In this document: in pieces, positions 24,843 to 32,804 of the stretch
Layout: every line of letters starts with the position of its first letter
Position numbering within the stretch: position 1 is the stretch's first letter
Assembly: GCF_001368915.1 (NCBI RefSeq)
Contig: NZ_CSTE01000001.1
Location: forward strand, 87,546 to 135,632
Reading direction: 5' to 3'
DNA: 48,087 nt
From: Haloferax massiliensis
GTDB lineage: Archaea; Halobacteriota; Halobacteria; Halobacteriales; Haloferacaceae
Made by a program: the position numbers and the translations under genes
Notes under the pieces: model-generated
What the model was told of the DNA's origin: nothing
Database searches by the model: none
Seen by the model: the letters and a program-made list of their open reading frames with translations, nothing else

Positions 24843-25386
24843 CGGGGGCTCTCTCGCCTCGGTAGCCGCCGGGGACCGTCGCGCGCGACCGGGTGGATAG
24901 CGTTCGCTTCGAGCTACCACAGGTAGCGTATGGCGAAGTCGATTTCCCGATAGCATCGAACGATATAGTGTGAAATAGACAAGAACACATCGTGGAAATC
25001 GGCTGGCGCATCGATTCGAATCGACTAACTAAATGGACCTAATCGCGTGCGATAGCGGATATAGTCGGTATATAAACAATATGTGTTAATATTCGGGTTA
25101 GAATCATAATAAAATTCTATTTGGGTTCGATATTAACGTTGCCCCAAATCAGATAGAGAGTCAGCACAGGAACAATATTGTATATTTAAAGCAATGCATT
25201 GTTGTCGAAATCACGTCTTCTGTGTTTTCGTCGCATGCCTACTCGGGGACGATAGCAGTTCCCGCGGACTGCGCCGCGGACGACGAGCGAGCCACTAGTC
25301 GGGATACATCGAAACGGCGACTCATCTGACGAGACGGTGCCACGGCTAGTGGCAAAAGCGCGGTTACGAGGTCGTTCGCAGGGCGG
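24843..25386. other. Convergent gap with an AT-rich island and orphan promoter-like elements
   Basis: Both flanking genes end into this gap, so no promoter is needed. Even so, 25030-25200 is strongly AT-rich, with TATATAAA at 25069-25076 and two perfect 10-bp palindromes, ACAATATTGT (25172-25181) and CAATGCATTG (25192-25201). No protein-like ORF follows. It may hold a small RNA or the edge of an inserted segment. Confidence 0.4.
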
Positions 25387-26544
25387 TCATCGCTCGGCGA
25401 GAAGTTCTGTCGGGTCGAATCTGGTGGCCGCGATGTGTCGTGGACCCCCGTCGACGGCGACGTCGTCGCCGCGTTTGTTGAAATAGTACGTGGCGAGGAT
25501 GGTCCCGTCGTCGAGCACGGCCGCCCGCGGGTAGCCGAGGTCGTAGTTCGCGCCGTCGTCCCGGAGAATCCATTCTCGGCTCCACGTGGCACCGTCGTCG
25601 TGGCTGACGCGGGCGCGGATGCCGTACGGCGGGTGGCGGTAGCCGTAGATGCACACGAGCGACCCGTCGTACTCCAGGAGTTTGCTCGGTGCGCCGAGGT
25701 CGTTCACGCGCGAGACGAACGACCAGTTGCGCCCGTCGTCGGTCGAGCGGTAGATCTCGGTCCACTCGCAGTCGACTGAGATTTTACACCGAACGGCCGC
25801 GACGAGCGTCCCGTCGTCGAGCAGCACCGGCGAGGGACACAGCATGCGGTACTTCTCGCTCCCGTCGATCTGCGACAGGAACGACCAGTTCTGTCCCCCA
25901 TCGAACGACGCGTACACGATCGGCACGTCGTGGGGGTCCGTGGCCGTTTTTCCCGTCAGCATCAACAGGAGCGTGCCGTCTTCGCGAGTGATGTACGACG
26001 GACGGCCCTGTATTCGCTCGAAGTCGAACATCGGGAGGCGCTTCGCGTCGCTCCAGGAGTCACCACCGTCGTCGGACAGTTTCACCCAGGGAACCGCGTC
26101 CGAGGCGGCCGAATGCGGCGACGACCAACAGGCCATGAGGGTATCCCGGTTCGAGAAGTCGTGGGGTTCGACGTCCGGAATCTCGTTGTAGAGCACCTGT
26201 TCGGAGGTCTCGACGTTATCCGAGATGACGCCGTCGTCCGTCCACGTGTCGCCGCCGTCGGTGGTTCGCATCGCACGGATAGCGCCGTAGGTCTCGATGC
26301 GCGCGTGGCTCAGCTGGTTCTGTTTGTTCTCGGTCGGGGAGACGACGCTCCCGTAGCGAACGACCTTGGCGTCGTGGAGGTTTTCCGGCACCGAGTAGTC
26401 GCAGTCGTGGTTGATGAACGCGACGACCACGCCGTCATCGGTCTTCCACATCCCGCCGTTGAAAGGCCACGCCGAGAACTCGTCGTCACCGTGGTAGACG
26501 ACGGTGTGTTCGGCACTCTCGACTCTCTTGGGTGAAGCTAGCAT
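25387..26544 (-). CDS. Sialidase-fold (BNR/Asp-box) protein, intracellular
   Basis: A 385-residue six-bladed beta-propeller protein of the sialidase superfamily. Five Asp-box-like repeats are visible: TTDGGDTW, SDDGGDSW, SFDGGQNW, STDDGRNW and SHDDGATW. The FRIP motif that supplies the first catalytic Arg of true sialidases is missing; the N-terminus has GGMWKTDDGVVVAF instead. There is no signal peptide or lipobox, so it should be cytoplasmic. The ATG at 26544 lies about 30 bp after a minus-strand TATA-like CTTTAATATCC, so it has its own leaderless promoter. It lies with a DapA/NanA-family lyase and a sugar porter, so a glycosidase or lyase acting on an imported acidic sugar is likely, but classic sialidase activity is doubtful. 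Confidence 0.8.
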   Translation of the reverse strand: MLASPKRVESAEHTVVYHGDDEFSAWPFNGGMWKTDDGVVVAFINHDCDYSVPENLHDAKVVRYGSVVSPTENKQNQLSHARIETYGAIRAMRTTDGGDTWTDDGVISDNVETSEQVLYNEIPDVEPHDFSNRDTLMACWSSPHSAASDAVPWVKLSDDGGDSWSDAKRLPMFDFERIQGRPSYITREDGTLLLMLTGKTATDPHDVPIVYASFDGGQNWSFLSQIDGSEKYRMLCPSPVLLDDGTLVAAVRCKISVDCEWTEIYRSTDDGRNWSFVSRVNDLGAPSKLLEYDGSLVCIYGYRHPPYGIRARVSHDDGATWSREWILRDDGANYDLGYPRAAVLDDGTILATYYFNKRGDDVAVDGGPRHIAATRFDPTELLAER

Positions 26545-26606
26545 GCGTCTGTTTCACAGAGTTGGGGCGGGGATATTAAAGATACCGCAGGCGGTAGCGA
26601 AACGGG

Positions 26607-27440
26607 TCACGCGCCGACGACTTCGACGAACGAGGCGTCGCAGTCCGCACATCGCATCGTCGTGACGGTTCGCGTCCGACAGCACGTCTCTTCGGTTCGA
26701 TGCTGAAAATCGGGTTCGCCGCCGCAGGTCGGACAGCGGTCGAGGAACAGTCGAAGTTCGCCGAGGGCGATGCCGCGCGTTCTCGAAGACAGCCCGTGCC
26801 AGCCCGGGAGTTCGTCAGCCAACGCAACCGCACCGGCCGCGTCGGCGAGGAACGCTTCGCGCGAGGGCCACCGACCGGCGTGCGCCCCGTCGACGGAGAC
26901 GGCGAAGTCGCCGGCCGATTCGTCAACGACGAACTCTGACGGCTCGGCATCGACGAGCGCGGACTCCGAGAGCGCGGTGTCTACGTCGGCATCGATGGCG
27001 TCGATTGCGTCCGTCCACGCACGACGAACGGCGTCCGTCAGACAGAAATCGGCCCCGCCGTCGCACGGCACAAGCACGCCGTTTTCGACGAGGACGTTGT
27101 CGCGGTCGCCGTCTGTCACGTCGACTGATTCCGGGTGCGAATCGACGGCCGTCTGTTCCGGCCCGTGTTCGAAATACGCCATCGCCCGCGAGGGGAGGTA
27201 CCGCTGTGTCAGCGTCGGTGTCCCCGGTATCAGATACCCCCGGAGGCCGATGGCCGCGGCCGACGCCGCGAGTGCGACAGCACCCAAGAGCGGCGACCCC
27301 ACCCACGCGACGACTCCGGCGAGGGCGACGGCGAAGACGGCGTTCACGCCGGTACAGGGGAGACACCGATTGTCACCCGTGTACGCTGGGTTCCTGACTC
27401 GGTCGAGCACGGTCGAATCGCGGTGACGCAGCCAGTTCAT
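26607..27440 (-). CDS. Unknown membrane protein with C-terminal zinc-ribbon-like cysteines
   Basis: A 277-residue protein I do not recognise. Near the N-terminus a CLPC motif (in NRCLPCTGVN) precedes two hydrophobic helices, AVFAVALAGVVAWVGSPLLG and AVALAASAAAIGLRGYLIPG. A soluble acidic region follows from about residue 95, containing FCLTDAVRRAWTDAIDAIDA and a Trp-rich LPGWHG. The C-terminus has paired cysteines CPTCGG, then CC, and CADCD, likely a zinc ribbon. It begins 11 bp after the stop of the sugar ABC ATPase on the same strand, so it is probably co-transcribed, yet nothing links it to transport. It may be an unrelated conserved haloarchaeal gene picked up by the operon. Confidence 0.65.
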   Translation of the reverse strand: MNWLRHRDSTVLDRVRNPAYTGDNRCLPCTGVNAVFAVALAGVVAWVGSPLLGAVALAASAAAIGLRGYLIPGTPTLTQRYLPSRAMAYFEHGPEQTAVDSHPESVDVTDGDRDNVLVENGVLVPCDGGADFCLTDAVRRAWTDAIDAIDADVDTALSESALVDAEPSEFVVDESAGDFAVSVDGAHAGRWPSREAFLADAAGAVALADELPGWHGLSSRTRGIALGELRLFLDRCPTCGGEPDFQHRTEETCCRTRTVTTMRCADCDASFVEVVGA

Positions 27441-27451
27441 CGGTCACCTCG

Positions 27452-28555
27452 TCACACGTCCGGACCGCGAGTCACGACATCGTCGGAGCCGGAATCGAAG
27501 AGATGCGTCGCCCGAGCCTCGATGGCGAGGCGGATCACCTCGCCTTTTTCGTAGGAGTTGTCGGCCGGGAGCGTCACCCTGACTTCGCCCTGCGGGCCCT
27601 CGATGGTCGCCAGCATCTGCTTTCCGATCCGCTCGATGAGGGTGACTTCGCCTTCGAGATCACCGCCGTTCCGGTCGAGTCTGACGTCTTCGGGCCGGAC
27701 GCCAATCGTGACTTCGTCGCCGACGCCGACCGCCGTGGAATCGACCACCTGAAGCTCGACCTCTCGGCCGTCGACCGACACGACGACCGTCTCGCCGCTC
27801 GCGCGGTCTACGGTGCCGTCGAAGAAGTTCATCGACGGGTTGCCGATGAAGTTCGCCACGAACCGGTTCGTCGGCCGCTGGTAGAGTTCGTCCGGCGTCC
27901 CGATCTGCTCGATGCCGCCGTCGTTGAACACCGCGATACGGTCGCTCATCGTCATCGCCTCCTCCTGGTCGTGGGTCACGTAGATCGTCGGCTTCTTCAC
28001 GCGGTCGTGGACGCGCTGAATCTCCTTGCGAATCTCGACTTTGAGCTTCGCGTCGAGGTCGCTCAGCGGCTCGTCCATCAGGAACGCTTCCGGTTCGTGG
28101 ACGATGGTTCGCGCTAAGGCCGCTCGCTGTTGCTGGCCACCGCTGAGTTCGCCGGGGTACTTCTCCAGCAACTCGCGAATCTGCATGATGTCCGCGGCTT
28201 CCTCGGCGTTCTCGTATCGCTCTTGCTTCGGAACGTTCCGGACTTTCAGCGGGTAGGAGATGTTCTCTTTCACCTTCATGTGCGGGTAGAGAGCGATGTT
28301 CTGGAACATCATCGCTAAGTTCCGCTTGTGAGCCGGTTTCCCCGTCATGTCCTCGCCATCGAATCGGATGCTCCCGCTCGTCGGCGTTTCGAGCCCCGCG
28401 ATACAGCGGAGCGTCGTCGTCTTCCCACACCCGGAGGGACCGACGAACGTGAAGAAATCACCCTCGTCGATGCTGAAGTCGATGCCATCGACGGCCGTTA
28501 TCGTGCCGGACGGCGAACTGAACTCTTTCCGCAGGGAGCTGACCTCAATAGTCAT
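27452..28555 (-). CDS. Sugar ABC transporter ATP-binding protein (MalK/UgpC type)
   Basis: A 367-residue ATPase of the CUT1 sugar-porter family. Walker A GPSGCGKT is at about 39-46, Q-loop FQNIALYPHM, signature LSGGQQQ, Walker B AFLMDEPLSDLD and switch YVTHDQEEAM. The regulatory TOBE/OB domain typical of MalK fills about 240-367 (VGVRPEDVRL, GEVTLIERIGKQML). ATG 28555 (MTIEVSSLRKEF) is used rather than one five codons upstream because it opens directly into the first beta strand. A TATA-like CGTATAATGG about 40 bp upstream suggests its own promoter in addition to read-through from the permeases 124 bp away. Such ATPases often serve several porters. Confidence 0.93.
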   Translation of the reverse strand: MTIEVSSLRKEFSSPSGTITAVDGIDFSIDEGDFFTFVGPSGCGKTTTLRCIAGLETPTSGSIRFDGEDMTGKPAHKRNLAMMFQNIALYPHMKVKENISYPLKVRNVPKQERYENAEEAADIMQIRELLEKYPGELSGGQQQRAALARTIVHEPEAFLMDEPLSDLDAKLKVEIRKEIQRVHDRVKKPTIYVTHDQEEAMTMSDRIAVFNDGGIEQIGTPDELYQRPTNRFVANFIGNPSMNFFDGTVDRASGETVVVSVDGREVELQVVDSTAVGVGDEVTIGVRPEDVRLDRNGGDLEGEVTLIERIGKQMLATIEGPQGEVRVTLPADNSYEKGEVIRLAIEARATHLFDSGSDDVVTRGPDV

Positions 28556-28679
28556 GATTGACAACCACATACAGATTGAGAGACGTTACCATTATACGTT
28601 TCGGTGGATGCAGATTCTCGGTTTCGAAACGAGAGGAGAAGAGATCGAGGTTACGTCGGAGAGGGGGGTCGGCCGAGCG

Positions 28680-29600
28680 TCACATCTGCCCGCCGACTTC
28701 GAACCCTTCGAGGAGGTACTTCTGGAGCGCGAAGACGAAGATGAACGCCGGAATCACCATCATGACGCTCGCGGCCATCACCTCTCCCCAGAGCGTCTGT
28801 TTCTGAATCGTGAACATGTGGATACCGACGGTCAGCGGCCAGTTCTCACTGGTCGGCATGATGATGCGGGGAATCGTGTACGCGCCCCACGCCGTCGCGT
28901 ACGAGAAGATGGCGACCGCGATAACGCCGGGTTTCGCCATCGGAAGTGCGATTTCGTAGAACGCGCGGAACGGCGACGCGCCCGCCATCTGGGCGGACTC
29001 CTCCAACGAGATGGGGACGTTCTGGAAGAACTTCCACATCAGCCAGATACCGAACGGAAGCGCCGTCGCCGTGACCGCGAGGATGAGACCGAGGTGGCTG
29101 TTGATGAGACCGATGCGACTCCAGAAGATGAACATCGGAATCGCGAGGAGGATCTGCGGGAACATGTACCCAAAGAGGATGATCCTCGCGAACGTCTTCT
29201 TGTGCGGGATGTCGATGCGCGTGAGCCCGTAGCCCGCGAGCGTCGACATCGACGTCGTGACGCCGACGACGCCGACCGAGAGAATCATGCTGTTCGTGAA
29301 GTACGTCGGGAAGTTCGTCCCCTCGAACGTGTTGACGAAGTTCTCGACAGAGAAGGCCTGCGGCAACAGCGTCTGCGGAACGTTGTAGATCATGTCGGTC
29401 GGCCGCAGCGCCGTGCTGACCATCCAGAAGATCGGGAAGATGACGACGAACAGCAGCAGCACCAACAGGGCGTTCAAAAGCAGGTTCCACCCTCTCGACC
29501 GACCCTGGTGCGAGAGGTGCGTCAACGGGTTCCACGGCTTGTCGACGGTCCGCTGCTTGACGCTCGACCACTTCTGCCCGATGTCGTTTCGGATGCTCAT
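28680..29600 (-). CDS. Sugar ABC transporter permease (MalG-like)
   Basis: A 306-residue permease. The first helix is LLLNALLVLLLFVVIFPIFWMVSTAL at about 38-63, and five more follow. The EAA loop EESAQMAGASPFRAFYEIALPMAKPGV is the CUT1 form, and the protein ends FALQKYLLEGFEVGGQM; the QKYLLEG.(T/V)GG ending is diagnostic for this family. A 36-residue basic N-terminal tail precedes helix 1. The ATG at 29600 overlaps the upstream permease stop by four bases (ATGA), which decides against the longer frame upstream. It forms the channel with the MalF-like subunit. Confidence 0.92.
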   Translation of the reverse strand: MSIRNDIGQKWSSVKQRTVDKPWNPLTHLSHQGRSRGWNLLLNALLVLLLFVVIFPIFWMVSTALRPTDMIYNVPQTLLPQAFSVENFVNTFEGTNFPTYFTNSMILSVGVVGVTTSMSTLAGYGLTRIDIPHKKTFARIILFGYMFPQILLAIPMFIFWSRIGLINSHLGLILAVTATALPFGIWLMWKFFQNVPISLEESAQMAGASPFRAFYEIALPMAKPGVIAVAIFSYATAWGAYTIPRIIMPTSENWPLTVGIHMFTIQKQTLWGEVMAASVMMVIPAFIFVFALQKYLLEGFEVGGQM

Positions 29601-30541
29601 TCTGCACGCACCTCCGCGGACGGTTCGAAGATGCGGAAGTACAACACCGCCGCGACCAACAACACGATGAACAACACGGTCGAGACGGCCGCCGCGATAC
29701 CGAGCCGACTCGTCCCGAAGGCGACGTTGTACGCGTAGATGGGTGCGGTCGTCGTCGCCCCGCGGGGGCCGCCCTGCGTGAGGACCCAGATGTAGTCGAA
29801 GGTGTTGAACATCCACACCGCACGCAGCAGCAGCACGATGAAGAACACGCCCTTCAGGTTCGGTAAGGTGATGTCACGGAAGCGCTGGTACGCCGTCGCG
29901 CCGGACATCTTCGCGGCTTCGTAGAAGCTCTCCGGGATGGCCTGCAGTCGAGCGAGCACCATCACCGTGACGAAGATGGAGTCCTTCCAACTACTCGTGA
30001 GAATCGCCGCGAGCATCGCCGACTCCTGGCTTCCGAAGAACGACACGTAGCCTTGGATGAGGCCGATCTGGACGGCGAGTTGGTTGACGATTCCCCACTG
30101 CGAGTTCAGCATCCAGAGCGCCATGAAGCCGATGACCGCGTTCGGGATGAGATACGGGAGAATCGCGAACGTCCGCGCGATGTTGACGAACTTGAACGAC
30201 CGGTTGAGTAGCAACGCGAGGGTGGTGCCGAAGACCACCTGAATGACGACCGAGCCGCCCGCGTAGACGACCGACCGGCTGAGCGCATCGTAAAACGAAT
30301 CGCTCGACAAGAGCGTCTCGAAGTTGGCGACGCCGATCCACTGCCACTCGTTCGAGAAGGCGTTGATGCTGAAGAAACTCGCGCCGATGACGCCGACAAT
30401 CGGAACGAGATTCACGAACGTGAAGAGCAACATCGGCGGGAGAATCGTCAGCGCGGCCAGTACCTTCTTTTTCGAGAGGAACTCGAACACCTCGTCTCGT
30501 AGTTCCCGAGCCCGAGAGCCATGCTTGTTGATTGTACTCAT
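29597..30541 (-). CDS. Sugar ABC transporter permease (MalF/UgpA-like)
   Basis: A 314-residue permease. Helix 1 is KVLAALTILPPMLLFTFVNLVPIVGVIGASFF (about 26-57), followed by INAFSNEWQWIGVANFETLL, a normal CUT1 external segment. The EAA loop is YEAAKMSGATAYQRFRDITLPNLKGV. The start at 30541 lies about 30 bp after a minus-strand GATTTTTACC element, consistent with a leaderless mRNA for the permease-ATPase operon. That separates it from the binding-protein gene, which lies 2.3 kb away with an aldo/keto reductase and a lyase between. Confidence 0.92.
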   Translation of the reverse strand: MSTINKHGSRARELRDEVFEFLSKKKVLAALTILPPMLLFTFVNLVPIVGVIGASFFSINAFSNEWQWIGVANFETLLSSDSFYDALSRSVVYAGGSVVIQVVFGTTLALLLNRSFKFVNIARTFAILPYLIPNAVIGFMALWMLNSQWGIVNQLAVQIGLIQGYVSFFGSQESAMLAAILTSSWKDSIFVTVMVLARLQAIPESFYEAAKMSGATAYQRFRDITLPNLKGVFFIVLLLRAVWMFNTFDYIWVLTQGGPRGATTTAPIYAYNVAFGTSRLGIAAAVSTVLFIVLLVAAVLYFRIFEPSAEVRAE

Positions 30542-30699
30542 GGAACGTGCCAATTCTTCATGAACCAACGGTAAAAATCTTCCCATCACCGCAGTCGTCG
30601 GAGCGGGTGAACGGGACGAAAGCGGGCGGAGCGCGACCCTCGAAGGCGTATCCTCCCCCATAGATTATTGTAGGAGTATGCGAGAACGTACTGACGACC

Positions 30700-31497
30700 A
30701 TGGTATTTGGAGAGCCGAGAGTCGGCTTCGGAACGTGGCAGAACACCGACCCGGACGCCTGTGCGGAGAGCGTCCGAACGGCGCTGGAGATGGGCTACCG
30801 CCACATCGACACGGCGCAACTGTACGACAACGAGGCCTACGTGGGCGACGGAATCGAACGGGCGGACGTCGACCGCGAGGAGATAACGCTGGGGACGAAG
30901 CTCTGGCCGGGCGACCTCGCGTCCGACCGCGTCCCCGAAGCGGTCTCCGAGAGCCTCGACCGCCTCGGCGTGGACTACGTCGACGTCCTCTACGTGCACT
31001 GGCCGGCGAAGGACTACGACCCCGCCGACACGCTCGGCGCGTTTTCCGAACTCCGGGACGAGGGCCTGATTCGGAACGTCGGCGTGAGTAACTTCACCAC
31101 CGACCTGCTCGACGAGGCGCGGGCCGCCTGCGACGTTCCAATCGCCGTCAATCAGGTCGAACTGCATCCGCTGCTCCCGCAACCGGAGCTCATCGAGTAC
31201 TGTCGCGGTCACGATATCGAGGTCGTCGCCTACTCACCGCTCGCCCGCGGCGAGGTCTTCGAGATTCCGGAGATAACCGATATCGCCCGCGAGAACGGGC
31301 TCAGCGAGGCGCAGGTCGCCATCGCGTGGCTGCTCTCGAAAGACGGGGTCCACCCCATCCCGAAGGCGTCGAGCGAAGACCACATCCGAGGAAACCTCGA
31401 CGCCGCGGACATCGAACTCGCGTCGGAGGAACTCGCTCGCATCGACGATATCGACCGCGAGCTACGAATCGCCGACCGAGACTGGGTCGACTGGTAA
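30700..31497 (+). CDS. Aldo/keto reductase
   Basis: A 265-residue NADPH-dependent oxidoreductase with a TIM-barrel fold. The catalytic tetrad is present: Asp37 and Tyr42 in HIDTAQLYDNE, Lys67 in LGTKLW, and His100 in YVHWP. NADPH-binding signatures are VNQVELHPLLPQ and IPKASSEDHIRGNLDA. Length and motifs match the AKR5-type 2,5-diketo-gluconate reductase group, but such enzymes are broad in substrate. It reads away from the permease operon from a 158-bp divergent gap, with ATAGATTATT about 30-40 bp upstream as a TATA box. In this locus it may reduce a keto- or aldose intermediate of the imported sugar. Confidence 0.9.
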   Translation: MVFGEPRVGFGTWQNTDPDACAESVRTALEMGYRHIDTAQLYDNEAYVGDGIERADVDREEITLGTKLWPGDLASDRVPEAVSESLDRLGVDYVDVLYVHWPAKDYDPADTLGAFSELRDEGLIRNVGVSNFTTDLLDEARAACDVPIAVNQVELHPLLPQPELIEYCRGHDIEVVAYSPLARGEVFEIPEITDIARENGLSEAQVAIAWLLSKDGVHPIPKASSEDHIRGNLDAADIELASEELARIDDIDRELRIADRDWVDW

Positions 31498-31503
31498 CGC
31501 CGA

Positions 31504-31520
31504 CCCGAGAGCGGGATTTT
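31504..31520 (+). terminator. Probable terminator of the aldo/keto reductase gene
   Basis: CCCG-AGAG-CGGG followed by ATTTT, starting 7 bases after the stop codon. Confidence 0.4.
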
Positions 31521-31735
31521 ACGAACCGTCTGGGAGAGTCACCGGCAGTGACGTGACACACGAGGTGACGAGCGCATCGGGGTCCGAACCGGACACGCGT
31601 CGGAAACGGTACGTGAGTGATACAGAAGGGAAGCCGGCAGGGGACGCTGACCGTACGCCGGGTCGTCGCAGGCAGGACGGCACCGGCGTCTGCGTCGCGG
31701 TTGGATGGCAGACTGGTCCGTGACGCGGGACCGCC

Positions 31736-32671
31736 CTAATCGTCGGCGGGGACCATTTCTCTGGTTCCTCGTTCGTGCATGTGTGCGACGGCCTGCTCGA
31801 TCGCCGCGCGTTTCTCGTCGCTGTTCGCCACCTCGTCGAACGGGGGGAAGAGATGGCCCGCGTCGCGCCCGAGGACGTCGATGGCGGCTTTTTCGCCGGC
31901 GGGGAAGTTCGACTCGTAGTCCTCCATCGCGGCGCGGATGAGCGGCACGATAGAGAGGTGAAGCTCGCGGGCGCGGTCGTAGTCGCCGCGCTGCGTGGCT
32001 TCCCAGATTTGGACGGAGACGCGCGGGCAGACGCTGCTGATACCCACGATACCGCCGTTGACGCCCAGCGTGTACGTCGGGAACTGCGCGATGCTCATCC
32101 CGCCGAGCACGAAGCCGTCGTCGCCGATGGCTCGGAGGTAGTGCGTCAAGTTGCCGAGCGTGCTGCTGACCTTGATGCCGGCGACTTCCGGGATGTCCCG
32201 GACGAGGTCGCCGACGAGTTCCGCGTCGAGGTCGAGCAACGCCATGACGTCGTAAATGACGATCGGAAGCTCGGAGACGTCCGCAATCGCGCGATAGTAG
32301 TCGCGAATCGAGTCGTTGTCAGCCATATGCGAGCCGGCGTACCCCGTCGGTGGCATCACCATGAGGAAGTCGGCGCCAGCATCGCGGGCGAGTCCCGCTT
32401 TCGTGGTGGCCTCGTGCGTCTGCCGCGCGATGACCCCCGCGACCACGGGAACCGCGCCGTCGACTTCGTCGACCGCGACCTCGTAGAGGTGCTGGAGCTG
32501 GTCGTTGCTCATCCGCATTCCTTCGCCGGTGCTTCCGCCGACGACGACGCCGGAAACGCCGGCGTCGAGATGGTAGCGAATCTCGTCTCTGAACGCGTCG
32601 TCTTTCAGTTGGCCGTCAGCGTCGAGCGGGGTGATAAGCGGGGGGTTTACGCCGTGAAGTTCGTTGGTCAT
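31736..32671 (-). CDS. DapA/NanA-family (class I) lyase or synthase
   Basis: A 311-residue TIM-barrel aldolase of the dihydrodipicolinate synthase / N-acetylneuraminate lyase / 2-keto-3-deoxy sugar-acid aldolase superfamily. The carboxylate-binding GGSTGEG is at 45-51, the proton-relay Tyr140 is in IVIYDV, and Schiff-base Lys167 is in GIKVSS. The usual YNVP is replaced by YDVM, suggesting a substrate other than that of the lysine-pathway DapA. Set between a sugar-binding lipoprotein and its porter genes, it is most likely a catabolic aldolase releasing pyruvate from a keto-deoxy acid sugar. It begins 133 bp downstream of the binding-protein gene on the same strand and may be co-transcribed with it. 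Confidence 0.85.
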   Translation of the reverse strand: MTNELHGVNPPLITPLDADGQLKDDAFRDEIRYHLDAGVSGVVVGGSTGEGMRMSNDQLQHLYEVAVDEVDGAVPVVAGVIARQTHEATTKAGLARDAGADFLMVMPPTGYAGSHMADNDSIRDYYRAIADVSELPIVIYDVMALLDLDAELVGDLVRDIPEVAGIKVSSTLGNLTHYLRAIGDDGFVLGGMSIAQFPTYTLGVNGGIVGISSVCPRVSVQIWEATQRGDYDRARELHLSIVPLIRAAMEDYESNFPAGEKAAIDVLGRDAGHLFPPFDEVANSDEKRAAIEQAVAHMHERGTREMVPADD

Positions 32672-32804
32672 CTGTTGTTGGAATCGTGTTTGAATCGGTG
32701 TGTCGTTCGGAATGTAACCTGGTCCGCTGTCGTGGTTACGGGGCCTTCGGCACGTCGAGACGACGGACCCCGGCGTCGGCGTCTGTGATGAGATTCACGC
32801 GTCG

